Positions 8,688 through 15,869 of a stretch of DNA of 64,000 nt are shown in pieces. The first letter of the stretch is position 1. Every line of letters starts with the position of its first letter. The translations under genes and the position numbers were made by a program. Origin of the DNA: CAYMMX01 sp964391675 (GTDB lineage: Bacteria > Cyanobacteriota > Vampirovibrionia > Gastranaerophilales > Gastranaerophilaceae). The notes below the pieces were generated by a model, which was not told the origin of the DNA, ran no database searches, and saw only the letters and a program-made list of their open reading frames with translations. The stretch is from assembly GCA_964391675.1 (NCBI GenBank), contig CAYMMX010000001.1:398341-462340 (forward strand), read 5' to 3'.

Positions 8688-9944
8688 ATGGAAAATAAAA
8701 ATAATATAGAAAAAATATCATTAGACGATAGGGCGGATTTCCGCCCTGTCACCCAAAAGAGCGATTTATCAGCTAAAGAATTAAGCCAAACGCTTTTAAA
8801 AACTACGTATGAAGGTTACAGCAACACCGCAGAGCCTTTATTGACTATGGGAATTGCGGTAATGGCTCGATTTAAAGACAATTTTACCGAGCATACAAAA
8901 GGTTTTCCCGTTGCATACTTGTACGGAACAACCAGTGCCGGGAAAACGAATTTGCTCAATAATATAGCTTATTTACTCGGATTTGATGAGGATTCTATCT
9001 ACAGTGGGGATTCTACCGTTCTGAGTATTCTGCAACGGCTTGACGGCTGTATCTGCATGCCAATAATTTATGACGAAATCTCCCGCAAAACATTGAACGA
9101 AGGCTATTTTGAAGGTCTCATCAAAGCTGCTTTTCAGGGTATAATTCGTGATAAAATAGCAAAAATTAAAACCACAATAAATGCTACTTTGATTTTGAGC
9201 AGTAATTTTCAGCCTCCGCAGAGACCGGAAATTTTAAACCGGCTGCTTTTGTGTAATTTTGAACAGCAGAATTTTAAGCTCGACAAAGTTATTGATTTTA
9301 ACGAAGTTCGGAAAAATCACCTTTCTGCTCTGCTTCCGTCAATTGTTAAGCAAAAGCCTGCTGATGTTATGCAGATTTTTAAGGAAAAAATTACATGCAT
9401 AAAAAAAATAAATCCCGACCTTGGTGATAGGTGTGTCAATAATCTTGCAATCGCATACACTGGGTATCAGGTTTTGCTGAATATCGCAGAAGAAGCCCCA
9501 CCCAAGGCTATAATTAAAAATATTGAAAAGTTTATTAAAGATTACGGCGAAGCTCTAAAAGTCTCAAGCCCATGGGACGAGTTTATAACGGCTTTGCCTA
9601 TTTTAGCTCGAAACAAAGCTATTGCTTACGACCGAGACTATAAATACGCTTACAGCAGTGAAGAAAAAACCGTTGACAATCGGCATGAAATAACCGAAAA
9701 CCCGTATCTGCTATATATGCATTTTGAAAAGGTTTATCATGTATTTGCAACGTACTATCGGCAGTTGAAACATGAAGACCCGCCAACTCAAAAAGAGCTC
9801 TTGCTTTATGCTAAAAACGACAAAAGGATTGTTGCAGGAAAAGACCAAGTTACAAAAAATATCTATGTCGGCGGGGTCAGAAAACGTTGCCTAATCCTAA
9901 AAATTACGGATAACGAGGACTTATGCGTATTAGATAAAATGTAA
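8688..9944 (+). CDS. P-loop replication ATPase (DUF927/primase-helicase-like)
   Basis: A 418-aa protein with Walker A GTTSAGKTN at about residues 81-89, a Walker B-like strand ending PIIYDEIS and a sensor-like strand TLILSSNFQ followed by a conserved arginine region (EILNRLL). This is the DUF927-type or SF3-like helicase core found in plasmid, phage and integrative-element replication genes. It probably unwinds the excised circle. GAGGTG precedes the ATG. Codon use is richer in G/C than in its neighbours, which suggests a different history for this part of the island. Iteron-like repeats follow immediately downstream. Confidence 0.75.
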   Translation: MENKNNIEKISLDDRADFRPVTQKSDLSAKELSQTLLKTTYEGYSNTAEPLLTMGIAVMARFKDNFTEHTKGFPVAYLYGTTSAGKTNLLNNIAYLLGFDEDSIYSGDSTVLSILQRLDGCICMPIIYDEISRKTLNEGYFEGLIKAAFQGIIRDKIAKIKTTINATLILSSNFQPPQRPEILNRLLLCNFEQQNFKLDKVIDFNEVRKNHLSALLPSIVKQKPADVMQIFKEKITCIKKINPDLGDRCVNNLAIAYTGYQVLLNIAEEAPPKAIIKNIEKFIKDYGEALKVSSPWDEFITALPILARNKAIAYDRDYKYAYSSEEKTVDNRHEITENPYLLYMHFEKVYHVFATYYRQLKHEDPPTQKELLLYAKNDKRIVAGKDQVTKNIYVGGVRKRCLILKITDNEDLCVLDKM

Positions 9945-10035
9945 AGCAGGTCAGCAGGTCTATACCAGTACCGAGAAGTAATAGCCGAAATCAAATAGTA
10001 TCAAGGTTATTCAGCTTTTCGGTACTGCGGTACTG
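9945..10035. other. Iteron-like repeat cluster, candidate replication or nicking origin
   Basis: Two tandem copies of agcaggtc lie at 9945-9952 and 9953-9960. Then cagtaccg (9966-9973) is repeated in inverted orientation as two tandem cggtactg copies (10020-10027, 10028-10035). The cluster sits between the P-loop ATPase gene and the candidate HUH nuclease gene, where an origin is expected. The inverted copies can also form a stem of about 10 bp. Confidence 0.55.
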
Positions 10036-10075
10036 CTGGAACTGCACAAATCGAAATATTATAAAGGTGATAAAA

Positions 10076-10624
10076 ATGTGCAAACGTAAAACAAAATTGA
10101 TGTCAATTTTTTTCATAAATAACAAAGGAATGTTTGAGACACAGGAAGAAATTTTGAAAGTTGCAGACGCACTCAAAGAAAAACTTGAATACCTCAGAAG
10201 ACACAACAAAGATTATTACATCAACGCTTTTATCGGGCTGAGCCAGCTTAATCTCCGCTACGGCGATAATGAATTTGCCGACAATGGTAAACCCGGACGA
10301 AACAGTCTTATAAGAGTTCCTAAGCCGTATTTAAACGCGAAAAAGAAACTTGATGAGCCTTGGCATCTACATATATTGCTTGAAGCAAATCCGGGCGAGA
10401 CAGTCGGACAAGAACTCATAAATTACCTCAATAAGAAGTTCAAACGGGAAATTGCTTATAAACACAGAATTGATGACGGCTTCTTTGCTTATGCCATGAA
10501 ACAATCCGGCTTCATCCGATACGTTATCGAAAACCGCCCGAACAACTTGCTTAAATATAACTTCAAAGCCATGTATGAAGAGAATTACAAGCCCCTGACT
10601 AAAGGCAAAAAGTTTAGGAAATAA
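10076..10624 (+). CDS. Candidate HUH endonuclease / replication initiator
   Basis: A 182-aa basic protein that I cannot assign to a named family. It contains W-H-L-H-I-L-L at residues 96-102, the His-hydrophobic-His pattern with a flanking hydrophobic run seen in rolling-circle Rep proteins and relaxases. Candidate nucleophile tyrosines follow at Y139 and Y149 in a helix (FAYAMKQSGFIRYVIEN). This order (HUH, then Tyr on a helix) fits the superfamily. The repeats at 9945-10035 would be its natural target. The ATG at 10076 has AAAGGTG 6 nt upstream. The alternative is a non-enzymatic protein with a chance HLH motif. Confidence 0.6.
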   Translation: MCKRKTKLMSIFFINNKGMFETQEEILKVADALKEKLEYLRRHNKDYYINAFIGLSQLNLRYGDNEFADNGKPGRNSLIRVPKPYLNAKKKLDEPWHLHILLEANPGETVGQELINYLNKKFKREIAYKHRIDDGFFAYAMKQSGFIRYVIENRPNNLLKYNFKAMYEENYKPLTKGKKFRK

Positions 10625-10685
10625 AATAAAAAATTTCGGTTAATCCCAAAAGCGAGAGGACATGAAAATGAGGTGTCAAAACTAC

Positions 10686-10718
10686 AAACTATTATGTACT
10701 GATAATACATAATAGTTT
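10686..10718. terminator. Strong bidirectional terminator hairpin
   Basis: Perfect 13-bp arms aaactattatgta (10686-10698) and tacataatagttt (10706-10718) with a 7-nt loop, followed by T-rich DNA on the + strand and preceded by A-rich DNA. It closes the rightward replication module and the leftward small membrane-protein pair that ends at 10734. Confidence 0.85.
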
Positions 10719-10733
10719 TTTTATTAAGCTGAA

Positions 10734-11012
10734 TTATAAATTTTTTTTCAAAATAATATTCTTAAATATTTCCTTAGTCATAATTATGCCGATTATAAAG
10801 TAGCCGACACCTGCAATTAATAAACAAGTTGAGGAAAACCCGTCAACCATAAACTGAGTTCCTAAGCTGTTTATTAGCCAATCTCTGGCATTATTTATAA
10901 CTGGCGGCATATCAATATAGAAGTACAAACCCCAAATTAAATAAGCAACGCCAAAGGCGGAATGCAACAACCCATATAATAATAAAATTGTTTTATCCAA
11001 TATTTTAGTCAT
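10734..11012 (-). CDS. Small membrane protein, unknown
   Basis: A 92-aa hydrophobic protein with two or three predicted membrane spans (LLYGLLHSAFGVAYLIWGLYFY and CLLIAGVGYFIIGIIM) separated by a polar loop, and a basic C-terminus. No family recognised. It lies 8 nt downstream of another small membrane-protein gene on the same strand, so the two probably form one transcript. Confidence 0.6.
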   Translation of the reverse strand: MTKILDKTILLLYGLLHSAFGVAYLIWGLYFYIDMPPVINNARDWLINSLGTQFMVDGFSSTCLLIAGVGYFIIGIIMTKEIFKNIILKKNL

Positions 11013-11020
11013 TTTGCCCC

Positions 11021-11365
11021 CTAATTGTTTATATAGCTGTTATCAAGCTTGAACATTGTATATGTTCCCCGTAAATCTTTAGTTTCAGGCTCAGTTTCGA
11101 TTTTAGCCGTATATGCTTTTTTAATCTTATCAAGGAACTTAAACTCAGCTTTTCCTTTTATTGCCATTTCAAAAGCTCCGGCAATCCCTCCGGGAACGAA
11201 CGCGAAACTACAAAAAATCATCGGAACACCCACAATTATTCCTATAACTGTTGTGCAAAAAATAATTCCGACAAAAAACAGCAATAATCCGGTTAAAGCT
11301 ATGCCCAACCCAAAAATTGCCCCGAATATCCTTATTAGGACTTTGTCAATAGTTTCTTTTCTCAT
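11021..11365 (-). CDS. Small membrane protein, unknown
   Basis: A 114-aa protein beginning MRKETIDKVLIRIFGAIFGL, with two long hydrophobic segments (IFGAIFGLGIALTGLLLFFVG and a VIGIIVGVPMIF stretch running into a Gly-rich segment) and a charged C-terminal tail with KFLDKIKKAY. The ATG at 11365 is chosen because AAAGGGGTG lies just upstream; the open frame extends further 5' to 11410 without a ribosome site. A TTGCCT/TATGAT promoter within a repeat lies at 11385-11445. Confidence 0.6.
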   Translation of the reverse strand: MRKETIDKVLIRIFGAIFGLGIALTGLLLFFVGIIFCTTVIGIIVGVPMIFCSFAFVPGGIAGAFEMAIKGKAEFKFLDKIKKAYTAKIETEPETKDLRGTYTMFKLDNSYINN

Positions 11366-11384
11366 ATAAATCACCCCTTTCAGC

Positions 11385-11445
11385 ACTAAAAACGATATAA
11401 TGAGTATCATAAACTATTTTTTGCAGAAGGCAACCAAAATGCAGA
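11385..11445 (-). repeat. Promoter-operator repeat, copy 1
   Basis: About 60 bp that recurs, about 75 percent identical, at 13167-13226. Read on the minus strand it holds a -35-like TTGCCT and -10 TATGAT with a 16-nt spacer, then an imperfect inverted repeat (gata...tatc). It is positioned to drive the small membrane-protein pair. The two copies flank the ABC-F gene. Confidence 0.65.
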
Positions 11446-11472
11446 TATATCAAGAAAAATTAAGAATCTATA

Positions 11473-12945
11473 TCAATCCATATTTACGATTTGAGTCGCA
11501 ATATTATTTGTAAAAGTTTTATCGTGTTCTACAAATAACAAGGTTATGTCATACTTTGAAAGTAATTTTTCAATTTGGATTCTTGAAAATATATCAATAT
11601 AATTCAGCGGTTCATCCCAAATATATAAATGTGCTTGCTCACAAAGACTTTTTGCAATCAAAACTTTCTTTTTTTGCCCTGCACTAAATTCTTTTATATC
11701 TTTTTCAAAATGGTCTCTGCTAAAGTCCAATTTTCTTAGAATTGTCTTAAAAAGCGTCTCATTAATATCGTTTTTTTGTACAAAATTATTTAAACTGCCA
11801 TTCAAAAAAGATGTGTCTTGCGGAACATATGAGATAATAAGATTAGTTGCTTTATACATATTGCCCGCATAAGTTATATTTTCACCGCAAATTAATTTTA
11901 AAATACTTGATTTTCCGCTTCCATTTTTACCTTTGATAGAAATTTTATCACCATTTTTAATGCTGAAATTTATATTTTTAAAAACTTGCTTATTGTCATA
12001 AGAAATTGACACATCTTCAAATAAAACGAGATTATTTGAATGGTGTTTTAAAGGATTAATTTTTAAATCAGATATTTCTTCAACATCATTTAAAAGTTTT
12101 GATTTTTCTTCAAATAAAGCTTTCTGTCTATTTTCTGTTGATTTTGCTCGTTTCATCATTTTTGCAGATTTATGACCTATATAACCTCTGTCGACCGGAC
12201 CGTTTCCGTATTTACTTTTTTCAACCTGTTGAGCCCAATTTGAAGTTCTTTGCATTGATTGATTAAGCCTTTTTATTTCTTTTTTAAGCTTTTCATTCTC
12301 TGTAAGCTCAAATCCGTCTTTTAATTCCTTATTGTAATACCATGAAGAAAAGTTGCCGCCTTGCACTTCAATATCAGATTTATTAATTGATAAAATATGG
12401 TCAACGCAGGTGTCTAAAAGCATTCTGTCATGAGACACAAGAATAAATCCTTTTTTGGAATTTAAATATTTTGATACCATTTTTCTGGCGTTTTCATCCA
12501 AATGATTTGTGGGTTCATCAATTAATAAAAATTCGTGATTATCATTAACAAATAACATAGCCAAAAGGAACTTTGTTTGTTCACCATTTGATAAGGTATT
12601 AAACGATCTATACAAAATTTCATCTGATAAATCAAGCAAAGACAATTCTTTTTCAAGTTGCCATAATTCCAGATAAGGATTTAAACCATATGCTAGATTT
12701 ATTGTGTCTTGGGTTTTGTCTTCAATGTTTTGAGGGAAATATTTAAAACTTACAGGAGAAATTATTTTGCCTTCATATTTGAATTTTCCAAGCAAAAGAT
12801 TAAGGAGGGTAGTTTTTCCGCGTCCGTTTCTTCCTATAAATCCAAGTTTCCAATCAGTATCAATTTCAAATGAAACATTTTTGAAAATATTTTCACTGCT
12901 TGAAAAATAAGAAAAAGTTAAGTCAGATACTTTTATTAATGTCAT
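11473..12945 (-). CDS. ABC-F ribosome protection ATPase (Lsa-like)
   Basis: A 490-aa soluble protein with two ABC ATPase domains and no membrane domain. Domain 1 has Walker A GRNGRGKTT, signature LSNGEQ and Walker B FLLIDEPTNHLD. The linker (about residues 200-290) carries SKYGNGPVDRGYIGHKSAKM, a stretch typical of Lsa-type factors. Domain 2 has GKNGSGKSS, signature SAGQKKK and YIWDEPLNY. Lsa-type ABC-F proteins enter the ribosomal E-site and dislodge lincosamides, pleuromutilins and streptogramin A; resistance here is inferred from family. The ATG at 12945 is chosen over an earlier in-frame codon because CAGGAG lies 6-7 nt upstream. A consensus promoter and an attenuator-like leader precede it. 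Confidence 0.88.
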   Translation of the reverse strand: MTLIKVSDLTFSYFSSSENIFKNVSFEIDTDWKLGFIGRNGRGKTTLLNLLLGKFKYEGKIISPVSFKYFPQNIEDKTQDTINLAYGLNPYLELWQLEKELSLLDLSDEILYRSFNTLSNGEQTKFLLAMLFVNDNHEFLLIDEPTNHLDENARKMVSKYLNSKKGFILVSHDRMLLDTCVDHILSINKSDIEVQGGNFSSWYYNKELKDGFELTENEKLKKEIKRLNQSMQRTSNWAQQVEKSKYGNGPVDRGYIGHKSAKMMKRAKSTENRQKALFEEKSKLLNDVEEISDLKINPLKHHSNNLVLFEDVSISYDNKQVFKNINFSIKNGDKISIKGKNGSGKSSILKLICGENITYAGNMYKATNLIISYVPQDTSFLNGSLNNFVQKNDINETLFKTILRKLDFSRDHFEKDIKEFSAGQKKKVLIAKSLCEQAHLYIWDEPLNYIDIFSRIQIEKLLSKYDITLLFVEHDKTFTNNIATQIVNMD

Positions 12946-13092
12946 TTTTAGTCTCCTGTTAAATGTTAAACAATACAAAATAGTCCCATAAGGACAAATT
13001 CAAAAAGCATATAAAAATATAAGCCGACTTTAATTATTCAGCTGAATATGCTTTTTTTAACAAGATGCTGTTTTCAATGGCGTAATTCCTTT
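12946..13092 (-). promoter_or_regulatory. Attenuator-like leader of the ABC-F gene
   Basis: On the minus strand, a six-codon leader frame is followed directly by aaaaagcatat, a 30-odd-nt loop containing the palindrome ttcagctgaa, then atatgcttttt (arms about 13045-13056 and 13004-13014). The 11-bp stem ending in T's is terminator-like and lies about 60 nt before the coding start. Known ABC-F resistance genes are often controlled by ribosome-stalling attenuation of this design. The mechanism is an inference. Confidence 0.65.
13057..13077 (-). CDS. Putative leader peptide MKTASC
   Basis: TTG-aaa-aca-gca-tct-tgt-taa, six codons, with AAAAAAGGA about 9 nt upstream. The stop codon abuts the attenuator stem. 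It is far below normal gene length; the case for translation rests on the Shine-Dalgarno and on its place between promoter and hairpin. Confidence 0.4.
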   Translation of the reverse strand: MKTASC

Positions 13093-13098
13093 TTTCTT

Positions 13099-13127
13099 AT
13101 TATAACAATTTTTATAGCGGATTTCAA
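13099..13127 (-). promoter_or_regulatory. Sigma-70 promoter of the ABC-F gene
   Basis: Minus-strand -35 TTGAAA (13122-13127) and a perfect -10 TATAAT (13099-13104) with a 17-nt spacer. Transcription should start near 13092, leaving a leader of about 147 nt. Confidence 0.85.
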
Positions 13128-13166
13128 GTATATATCTTAATTCAACTCAAATTTTTCTATTGTAAC

Positions 13167-13226
13167 ACTAAAATGATATACTTCGTATCATAAACGGTTT
13201 CTTGCAGAAGTCAACCAAAAAGTAGA
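13167..13226 (-). repeat. Promoter-operator repeat, copy 2
   Basis: The partner of 11385-11445. On the minus strand it reads TTGACT, a 16-nt spacer and TATGAT, followed by the imperfect palindrome tgatacgaagtatatca. It lies upstream of the ABC-F gene's own promoter, so the ABC-F unit (11446-13166) is bracketed by two copies of the same promoter-operator. Confidence 0.65.
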
Positions 13227-13408
13227 CGTACTGTGCAAATCGAGGGTTTTGGATAATCATTTTATAGGGTTAAGCTAAAGCGGGCATAAAAATCCATTCT
13301 AAAAACTTATGAGTGCCTATTTCAGCATATAAATATTCGATTAGGGCAAAACATACTAAGGTCAAATTTTTATCGAAAACAAGGAACAAGACAGAAAGAT
13401 TTTCAATA

Positions 13409-13437
13409 AAAAAGACGTGTTCATCACATGTCTTTTT
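13409..13437 (-). terminator. Terminator of the integrase operon
   Basis: Arms aaaaagac (13409-13416) and gtcttttt (13430-13437) extend inward with gtgt/acat (one G-T pair) around the loop tcatc. It lies 20 nt past the integrase stop. Read on the minus strand it ends in a T-run. The 13227-13408 gap shows nothing else recognisable. Confidence 0.75.
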
Positions 13438-13457
13438 AATATTAAGATATTTAGTTT

Positions 13458-14675
13458 TTACGTTGACAATAATTTGTCGGTCATATTTTGCATTACCGCC
13501 TGTTGAGCTTCCTGCGAATCATGAGTATAAATATTTAGAGTTACATTTGTGTTAGCGTGTCCCAAGATTGAGGAAACGGATTTAATATTTGAATTATAAT
13601 CACTCGCCCTTGTGGCAAAGGTATGCCGAAGCTCATGGAATGTTATTTTAGTGGTGATTTCAGCTTTATCAAGCGTATCGCTCAAAAACGTTCCGACTGC
13701 TTTTTGGTCTGCAATATTTCCATCTTCCCTGCAAAAGACTAAATTCAAGTCGTTATAAGCTTCTTTCCATTTCTTTTTAGTTTTATCTTGGGCGGTTTTG
13801 TATTCTTTCAGCTTTTCCATAATCGCGGGAGATATTGCAATTGTACGGTTGGAGCTTTCAGTTTTAGTTTTGTCGCTTATTTTAAGCAGGGTTTTTGACT
13901 TTATATTTTCATCGAAATTCTGTTCACGCCTTGCTTGTTTGTTTATTGTGATACAATTTTTCTCAAAATTAATATCCGCCCAAGTTAGACCTAAAATTTC
14001 ACCATGTCTCATGCCTGAAAACAGAGCCAGTAATATAATCATCCCCCATGGGTGGTCAAAGCAATGTTTTATCAAGGCTTTTTCTTCATCTTCGGTCAAA
14101 GCTGTTCTTGTATTCTTTTCAGGGGCAGGCAATTTTATACCTCTTGCAGGATTTTTCATAATAATATCGTTGTTTACCGCTTGCTCCAATGCTTGATTAA
14201 GTGCAACATGGATATTTCGTACAGATTTTGGCGAAAGTCCTTTGCCGTCTTTTCTTAAGCTTCCTTTTTCTAAAAGGTCATTGTAAAACCGTTGAATATG
14301 CATATTTTTCAATTCAATTAATTTCATTTTGCCAAGTTTTGGCTTAATGTGGCAACGGATACTGCTTTCATAATCACTACGAGTTTTTACACCGACTTTT
14401 CCAACAATATAATTGTTGTACCAATTATCTAGCCATTCTTCGAGCCGGATTTGTGTATTGTCAGAAGAAAGTCCTTTTCTAAATTGTTCTTTGAAATCAT
14501 TTAACTTTTTAAGTGCAACCTGCTGAGATTTAGATGAAAAATATTTAAAATCTTGTGTTCCGTCTTTTTTAAATCCAACTGTAAGTGTTGCTTCCCATCT
14601 TCCGTTTTTAAATCGTAGACCGCCCTCGCCGTTCGGTCTTTTTTTTCTTTTAGGTTTATTTTCTGTTCCTGCCAT
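13458..14675 (-). CDS. int: Tyrosine recombinase / integrase
   Basis: A 405-aa phage- or ICE-type integrase. Residues 15-55 (GEGGLRFKNGRWEATLTVGF) form the AP2-like arm-binding domain, 75-165 the SAM-like core-binding domain and 195-390 the catalytic domain. Catalytic residues visible are R223 (SGMRHGE), H347 and R350 (FHELRHTF), H373 (LGHANTN) and the nucleophile Y383 (NIYTH). The general layout is that of the Tn916/phage integrase type. It probably recombines the 50-bp att sites at 5590 and 25707. The gene is 8 kb from attL and 11 kb from attR, unlike most islands where int abuts an end. It follows the resolvase gene by 13 nt. Confidence 0.93.
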   Translation of the reverse strand: MAGTENKPKRKKRPNGEGGLRFKNGRWEATLTVGFKKDGTQDFKYFSSKSQQVALKKLNDFKEQFRKGLSSDNTQIRLEEWLDNWYNNYIVGKVGVKTRSDYESSIRCHIKPKLGKMKLIELKNMHIQRFYNDLLEKGSLRKDGKGLSPKSVRNIHVALNQALEQAVNNDIIMKNPARGIKLPAPEKNTRTALTEDEEKALIKHCFDHPWGMIILLALFSGMRHGEILGLTWADINFEKNCITINKQARREQNFDENIKSKTLLKISDKTKTESSNRTIAISPAIMEKLKEYKTAQDKTKKKWKEAYNDLNLVFCREDGNIADQKAVGTFLSDTLDKAEITTKITFHELRHTFATRASDYNSNIKSVSSILGHANTNVTLNIYTHDSQEAQQAVMQNMTDKLLST

Positions 14676-14688
14676 TTTATAATTCCCC

Positions 14689-15255
14689 TTATTTATAATT
14701 CTTCACTAACTTGTAAAATGTATTTGTTTTTAAATTTAACCGCTTCATTGCTTCAATGCCTGTAATACTTCGATTCTTCCAAAGCGGATAAACTTCGCTA
14801 AAATTATCAGGCGGAGCAATTTCTTTTCTGCCCCTGTATTTGCCCGCTCGCTTGGCAATCGCAATTCCCTCACGTTGCCGTTCTAAAAGGTTTGCTCGCT
14901 CAAATTCATAAATAGCCCCAATCATTGTTAACATCAATTTACCTGTTGGCGTTGTTGTATCAAGGTTTTCTTTTAGGCTAATGAGCTTAACGCTTTTTTT
15001 ATTCAATGTTTCGACTATATCGAGTAAATCCTTTGTGCTTCGGGCAATTCGGGAAAAGTCTTTTATATAAATTGTGTCGTCTTCCCTCACGAACTCCATC
15101 ATTTTTTGAAACTCAGGGCGGTTTGTATCTTTTGCACTAATTTTTTCAATAAAAGTTTTGTCAATTTCATACGGTTTTAAAGCTTCGACTTGCCGAGCTT
15201 CGTTTTGTTCCTCAGTGCTTACTCGAATGTAAGCTATTTTTTTGCCTGTAATCAT
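14689..15255 (-). CDS. Serine recombinase of the resolvase/invertase family
   Basis: A 188-aa protein with the small-resolvase layout: catalytic domain with the nucleophile serine in AYIRVSTEEQ, the SRIARSTKDLLDIV motif, the long E helix (LMLTMIGAIYEFERANLLERQREGI) and a C-terminal HTH (SITGIEAMKRLNLKTNTFYKLVK). It may resolve dimers or multimers of the excised element. The second of two adjacent ATGs is preferred because GAGGTG then lies 5 nt upstream. It is co-transcribed with int. Confidence 0.9.
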   Translation of the reverse strand: MITGKKIAYIRVSTEEQNEARQVEALKPYEIDKTFIEKISAKDTNRPEFQKMMEFVREDDTIYIKDFSRIARSTKDLLDIVETLNKKSVKLISLKENLDTTTPTGKLMLTMIGAIYEFERANLLERQREGIAIAKRAGKYRGRKEIAPPDNFSEVYPLWKNRSITGIEAMKRLNLKTNTFYKLVKNYK

Positions 15256-15258
15256 CAT

Positions 15259-15606
15259 TTCACCTCGCTTTCAGACTAATAATTCACAGTCTTAATACGA
15301 TACTATCTTTTTATTTAGAAGTAAAATGTTCCCCAATAAGTCTTTGATATTTCTTAATATAGACTCTAAACAAATACTTTTGTTCCATATTCTGCAACTG
15401 GTCTAGGTTCTAGCCTATTTAAACCATTTAAATTTTTAATAAAGTCGGATGTTATTTTAAAATTGCTTCTAACTGTGTATTGATGCCCTAGAACGGACGA
15501 TTATTGTATCGAGCTTACTTTATTACCCGTATGGGCTATTTCGCTTAATAAAAATATATTTTTAATCTTTTTAAAAGAAAAAATGATATGATAAACTTGT
15601 TTAGCT
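15259..15606. other. Intergenic region with divergent promoters
   Basis: These 350 nt separate the leftward recombinase operon from the rightward HTH-HNH operon. No open frame of note is present. A TATGAT at about 15590-15595 could be the -10 of the rightward operon, with its start site inside the 15607-15622 palindrome. No clear -35 was seen. Confidence 0.4.
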
Positions 15607-15622
15607 GGTTGATATATCAACC
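15607..15622 (+). promoter_or_regulatory. Perfect 16-bp palindromic operator
   Basis: ggttgatatatcaacc is fully self-complementary. It lies 18 nt before the ATG of the 55-aa HTH-like gene and just after a TATGAT box. It is placed where a dimeric repressor would block transcription, so autoregulation by the first gene product is the natural reading. Confidence 0.65.
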
Positions 15623-15640
15623 TTACAAATGGAGGTTCAA

Positions 15641-15808
15641 ATGTTAATAGATGACTTAAGATTATTTAAACAAAGAAGTTGTAATAATTCATATTTTAAT
15701 GTTTCTACTATTACTGGATTAACCGAAGAAAGACTTGTTGATATTTTAGAGAAAAATGCTGAAATGACTCCAGAGGAAAAAGACCATTTAAGTATGTTAC
15801 TTGGTTAA
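15641..15808 (+). CDS. Small HTH-like regulator (55 aa)
   Basis: MLIDDLRLFKQRS opens a 55-aa protein ending MLLG. The central part (FNVSTITGLTEERLVDILEKN) has the spacing of a helix-turn-helix of the Cro/XRE type in which a glycine marks the turn, followed by MTPEEKDHL, a typical final helix. A perfect GGAGG lies 6 nt before the ATG. It leads an apparent operon with the HNH nuclease gene 61 nt downstream, and is preceded by the palindrome at 15607. The shortness is the only doubt. Confidence 0.7.
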   Translation: MLIDDLRLFKQRSCNNSYFNVSTITGLTEERLVDILEKNAEMTPEEKDHLSMLLG

Positions 15809-15869
15809 TTTTATTAAAGTATTAATCTTTTCAATTTGAGTAGCTATGCTCTATTATGGGAATTAAGAC

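Noticed and set aside
13172..13192. Resemblance of tatacttcgtatcat to a loxP arm
   Set aside because: Only about nine bases match and there is no second arm or spacer; the stretch is better explained as an operator in a repeated promoter.
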